The translations under genes were made by a program, and so were the position numbers. From NCBI GenBank assembly GCA_017987895.1, contig JAGNSU010000001.1, positions 1 through 48,605 of the forward strand: DNA of 48,605 bases. The letters are read 5' to 3'. Positions 46,846 through 48,605 of this stretch are shown here, piece by piece. A model generated the notes under the pieces. That model saw only the letters and a list, made by a program, of their open reading frames with translations, was not told the origin of the DNA and made no database searches. Every line of letters begins with the position of its first letter. Position 1 is the stretch's first letter. Origin of the DNA: Flavobacteriales bacterium. Its GTDB lineage: Bacteria > Bacteroidota > Bacteroidia > Flavobacteriales_F > PHOS-HE28.

Positions 46846-48605
46846 GCACCCCTGATGCCTATGATGTGGTGGTGGTGGGCGCGGGACATGCCGGGTGCGA
46901 AGCGGCGGCTGCGGCCGCGAACCTTGGGTCGCGCGTGCTGCTTGTGACCATGAATATGGGCGTGATCGGGCAAATGAGTTGCAACCCGGCCATGGGCGGG
47001 GTGGCTAAAGGCCAGATCGTGCGCGAAGTGGATGCCCTGGGCGGCTACAGCGGTATTGTGAGCGACCGCAGTATGGTGCAGTTCCGCATGTTGAACCGGA
47101 GCAAGGGGCCCGCCATGTGGAGCCCTCGAACCCAGAACGATCGCGCACGCTTCGCGGAAGAGTGGCGCCTGATGCTGGAACGCACCCCGAACGTCCACTT
47201 CTGGCAGGATATGGTGGCCGAGTTGATAACCGAACCGAGCGGATCGGGAAAGCGACGGATCACCGGGGTACGCACTGGCCTCGGCATGGTGATCCCCTGC
47301 CGGTCCGTGGTGCTTACAAGTGGCACCTTCATGAACGGGGTGATGCACATCGGCGAGCGCCAGATCGGGGGTGGCCGGGCTGGCGAAAAGGCCAGCAAAG
47401 GCATCACCGAACAGCTCGTTCAACTCGGCTTCGAAGCGGGCCGGATGAAGACCGGTACCCCGCCCCGCGTGGATGGTCGCAGCATCGACTATTCGGTACT
47501 GGAGGAGCAGCCGGGGGACCCGGTCCCTGGCAAGTTCAGCTACCTCCCCATCACCGAGGCACCGAAGGAGCAGATGAGCTGCTGGATCACCTACACGAAC
47601 GCCGAGGTGCATGACATCCTGCGGACCGGCTTCGACCGCAGCCCCATGTTCTCCGGTCGCATCCAAGGCCTTGGGCCGCGCTACTGCCCAAGCATCGAGG
47701 ATAAGATCGAACGGTTCTCGGACAAGGAGCGCCATCAGATCTTTGTGGAGCCGGAGGGGTGGGATATCATTGAGACCTACATCAACGGCTTTAGCACCAG
47801 CTTGCCCGAGGAGGTCCAACTGGCCGCGCTTCGAGCCCTACCTGGTTTCGGCAAGGCCCGGATGTTCCGACCAGGCTATGCGGTGGAATACGACTACTTC
47901 CCCCCCACCCAGCTAACGCACAGCCTGGAAACCAAATTGGTGGACGGTCTCTATTTCGCGGGGCAGATCAATGGCACCACGGGCTACGAAGAGGCGGCGT
48001 GCCAGGGCCTGATGGCCGGCATTAATGCCCACCTCGGGCTGAACGAAAAGGAGCCCTTTGTACTGCGCCGGGATGAGGCGTACATCGGGGTGTTGATCGA
48101 CGACTTGATCACCAAGGGGACCGAAGAGCCCTACCGCATGTTCACCAGCCGGGCCGAGTTCCGGATCCTGCTACGCCAGGATAATGCGGACATCCGCTTG
48201 ACGCCTCGAAGTCATACGCTTGGATTGGCACCCGCCGATCGTTTGAGGCGGGTGGAGCAGAAACAGGCGTTCGCCGATCAACTAACGCGCGAAATGCAAG
48301 CGGAGGGCATAGCGCCGGAGGTGGCCAATGATGTGATCGTTCCACGTGGAACATCGCCCGTGAAGCAGCGCACAAAACTGTACGACCTTCTGCTTCGTCC
48401 ACAGCTTTCTTTCAATGACCTAGTGTCGATGTCTCGCCGGATCGTGGAGCTTTCCGACCTGTTCGAAGACCTACGGGACGAGGTGATCGAACAGGTGGAG
48501 ATCAACGCGAAGTACGACGGCTATTTGGAGAAGGAACGCGACATGGCTCACAAGCTCACCCGGCTGGAAGATGTTCCCCTCGACTTGGAGATGGACTACG
48601 CGCGC
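46842..48605 (+). CDS. mnmG: tRNA uridine 5-carboxymethylaminomethyl synthesis enzyme MnmG, 3' partial
   Basis: The frame has no stop before the window end; 588 residues of an expected roughly 620-640 are present. The FAD-binding fingerprint [10 protein letters not shown] (residues 13-22) follows VVVV near the start. Further family motifs are [54 protein letters not shown] and [22 protein letters not shown]. With MnmE it modifies the wobble uridine of certain tRNAs using FAD and methylene-tetrahydrofolate. The ATG at 46842 fits the family N-terminus. The gene, formerly gidA, is often near the replication origin, and a parS-like site lies inside it. Confidence 0.97.
   Translation, partial: MSTPDAYDVVVVGAGHAGCEAAAAAANLGSRVLLVTMNMGVIGQMSCNPAMGGVAKGQIVREVDALGGYSGIVSDRSMVQFRMLNRSKGPAMWSPRTQNDRARFAEEWRLMLERTPNVHFWQDMVAELITEPSGSGKRRITGVRTGLGMVIPCRSVVLTSGTFMNGVMHIGERQIGGGRAGEKASKGITEQLVQLGFEAGRMKTGTPPRVDGRSIDYSVLEEQPGDPVPGKFSYLPITEAPKEQMSCWITYTNAEVHDILRTGFDRSPMFSGRIQGLGPRYCPSIEDKIERFSDKERHQIFVEPEGWDIIETYINGFSTSLPEEVQLAALRALPGFGKARMFRPGYAVEYDYFPPTQLTHSLETKLVDGLYFAGQINGTTGYEEAACQGLMAGINAHLGLNEKEPFVLRRDEAYIGVLIDDLITKGTEEPYRMFTSRAEFRILLRQDNADIRLTPRSHTLGLAPADRLRRVEQKQAFADQLTREMQAEGIAPEVANDVIVPRGTSPVKQRTKLYDLLLRPQLSFNDLVSMSRRIVELSDLFEDLRDEVIEQVEINAKYDGYLEKERDMAHKLTRLEDVPLDLEMDYAR
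48339..48352. other. parS-like centromere site inside mnmG
   Basis: Second perfect GTTCCACGTGGAAC palindrome, read in frame as VPRGT. It shares 19 identical bases with the site at 46791-46809. Confidence 0.75.

Noticed and set aside
46776..47819. Long open frame antisense to mnmG
   Set aside because: It is fully opposite to a clear MnmG coding sequence, has His-rich low-complexity composition typical of a GC-rich shadow frame, and has no recognisable domain.

Overview
The window is a high-GC bacterial chromosome segment, most likely from a GC-rich member of the Bacteroidota (possibly Flavobacteriales-like). This rests on two-component-regulator propeller sensors with Y_Y_Y domains, promoter-like TAnnTT(T/C)G hexamer-type boxes, almost no Shine-Dalgarno sequences before starts, and many secreted proteins with short signal peptides ending in AQ. 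No rRNA, tRNA or CRISPR array was seen. The taxonomic call is inference.

Region 1 (1-21009) is a dense signalling island, almost all on the + strand. Three TPR/transmembrane/class III adenylate cyclases (the first cut by the window edge) are followed by a propeller/Y_Y_Y/transmembrane protein that carries a cyclase plus a receiver domain. Then come two propeller histidine kinases, a stand-alone receiver, a stand-alone Hpt protein, a LuxR-type response regulator and a TPR hybrid histidine kinase. Sensor halves (TPR or propeller) and output halves (cyclase or kinase) appear in mixed combinations, so the locus looks as if it grew by domain shuffling. It should link periplasmic sensing to cAMP and to a multistep phosphorelay.

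Region 2 (21096-24058) holds small accessory genes: a helical protein possibly of the DUF892/ferritin-like type, a 44-residue basic protein, an outer-membrane-like protein, and a coupled pair of genes (secreted protein plus single-pass membrane protein).

Region 3 (24059-31913, - strand) is a type I restriction-modification locus, hsdM-hsdS-fic-(GxxExxY cassette)-hsdR. The GxxExxY gene sits in a 505-bp unit bounded by 15-bp inverted repeats, exactly between fic and hsdR. A 133-bp composite palindrome lies between fic and hsdS.

Region 4 (32012-38181) has two secreted or envelope proteins of unknown function on the - strand, then a + strand operon of overlapping genes: secreted protein, multi-pass membrane protein, HisKA_3-type kinase, LuxR-type regulator.

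Region 5 (38209-45915, - strand) is the most striking part. It is a seven-gene run encoding a papain-like C1 peptidase without signal peptide, an SH3b protein with a caspase-like domain that seems to lack both catalytic residues, a KAP-type P-loop NTPase with membrane segments, a multi-pass membrane patatin phospholipase, two small secreted Cys-containing proteins and a single-pass membrane protein. The last secreted/membrane pair is paralogous to the pair in region 2, on the other side of the restriction locus. I propose it as a candidate undescribed membrane-targeting conflict or cell-death system. Function is inferred from domains and context only.

Region 6 (46090-48605) returns to core genome: a secreted PEBP-family protein and mnmG (gidA), which runs off the window. 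Two identical parS-like palindromes, one before and one inside mnmG, with nearby DnaA-box-like 9-mers, suggest the window end lies near the replication origin.
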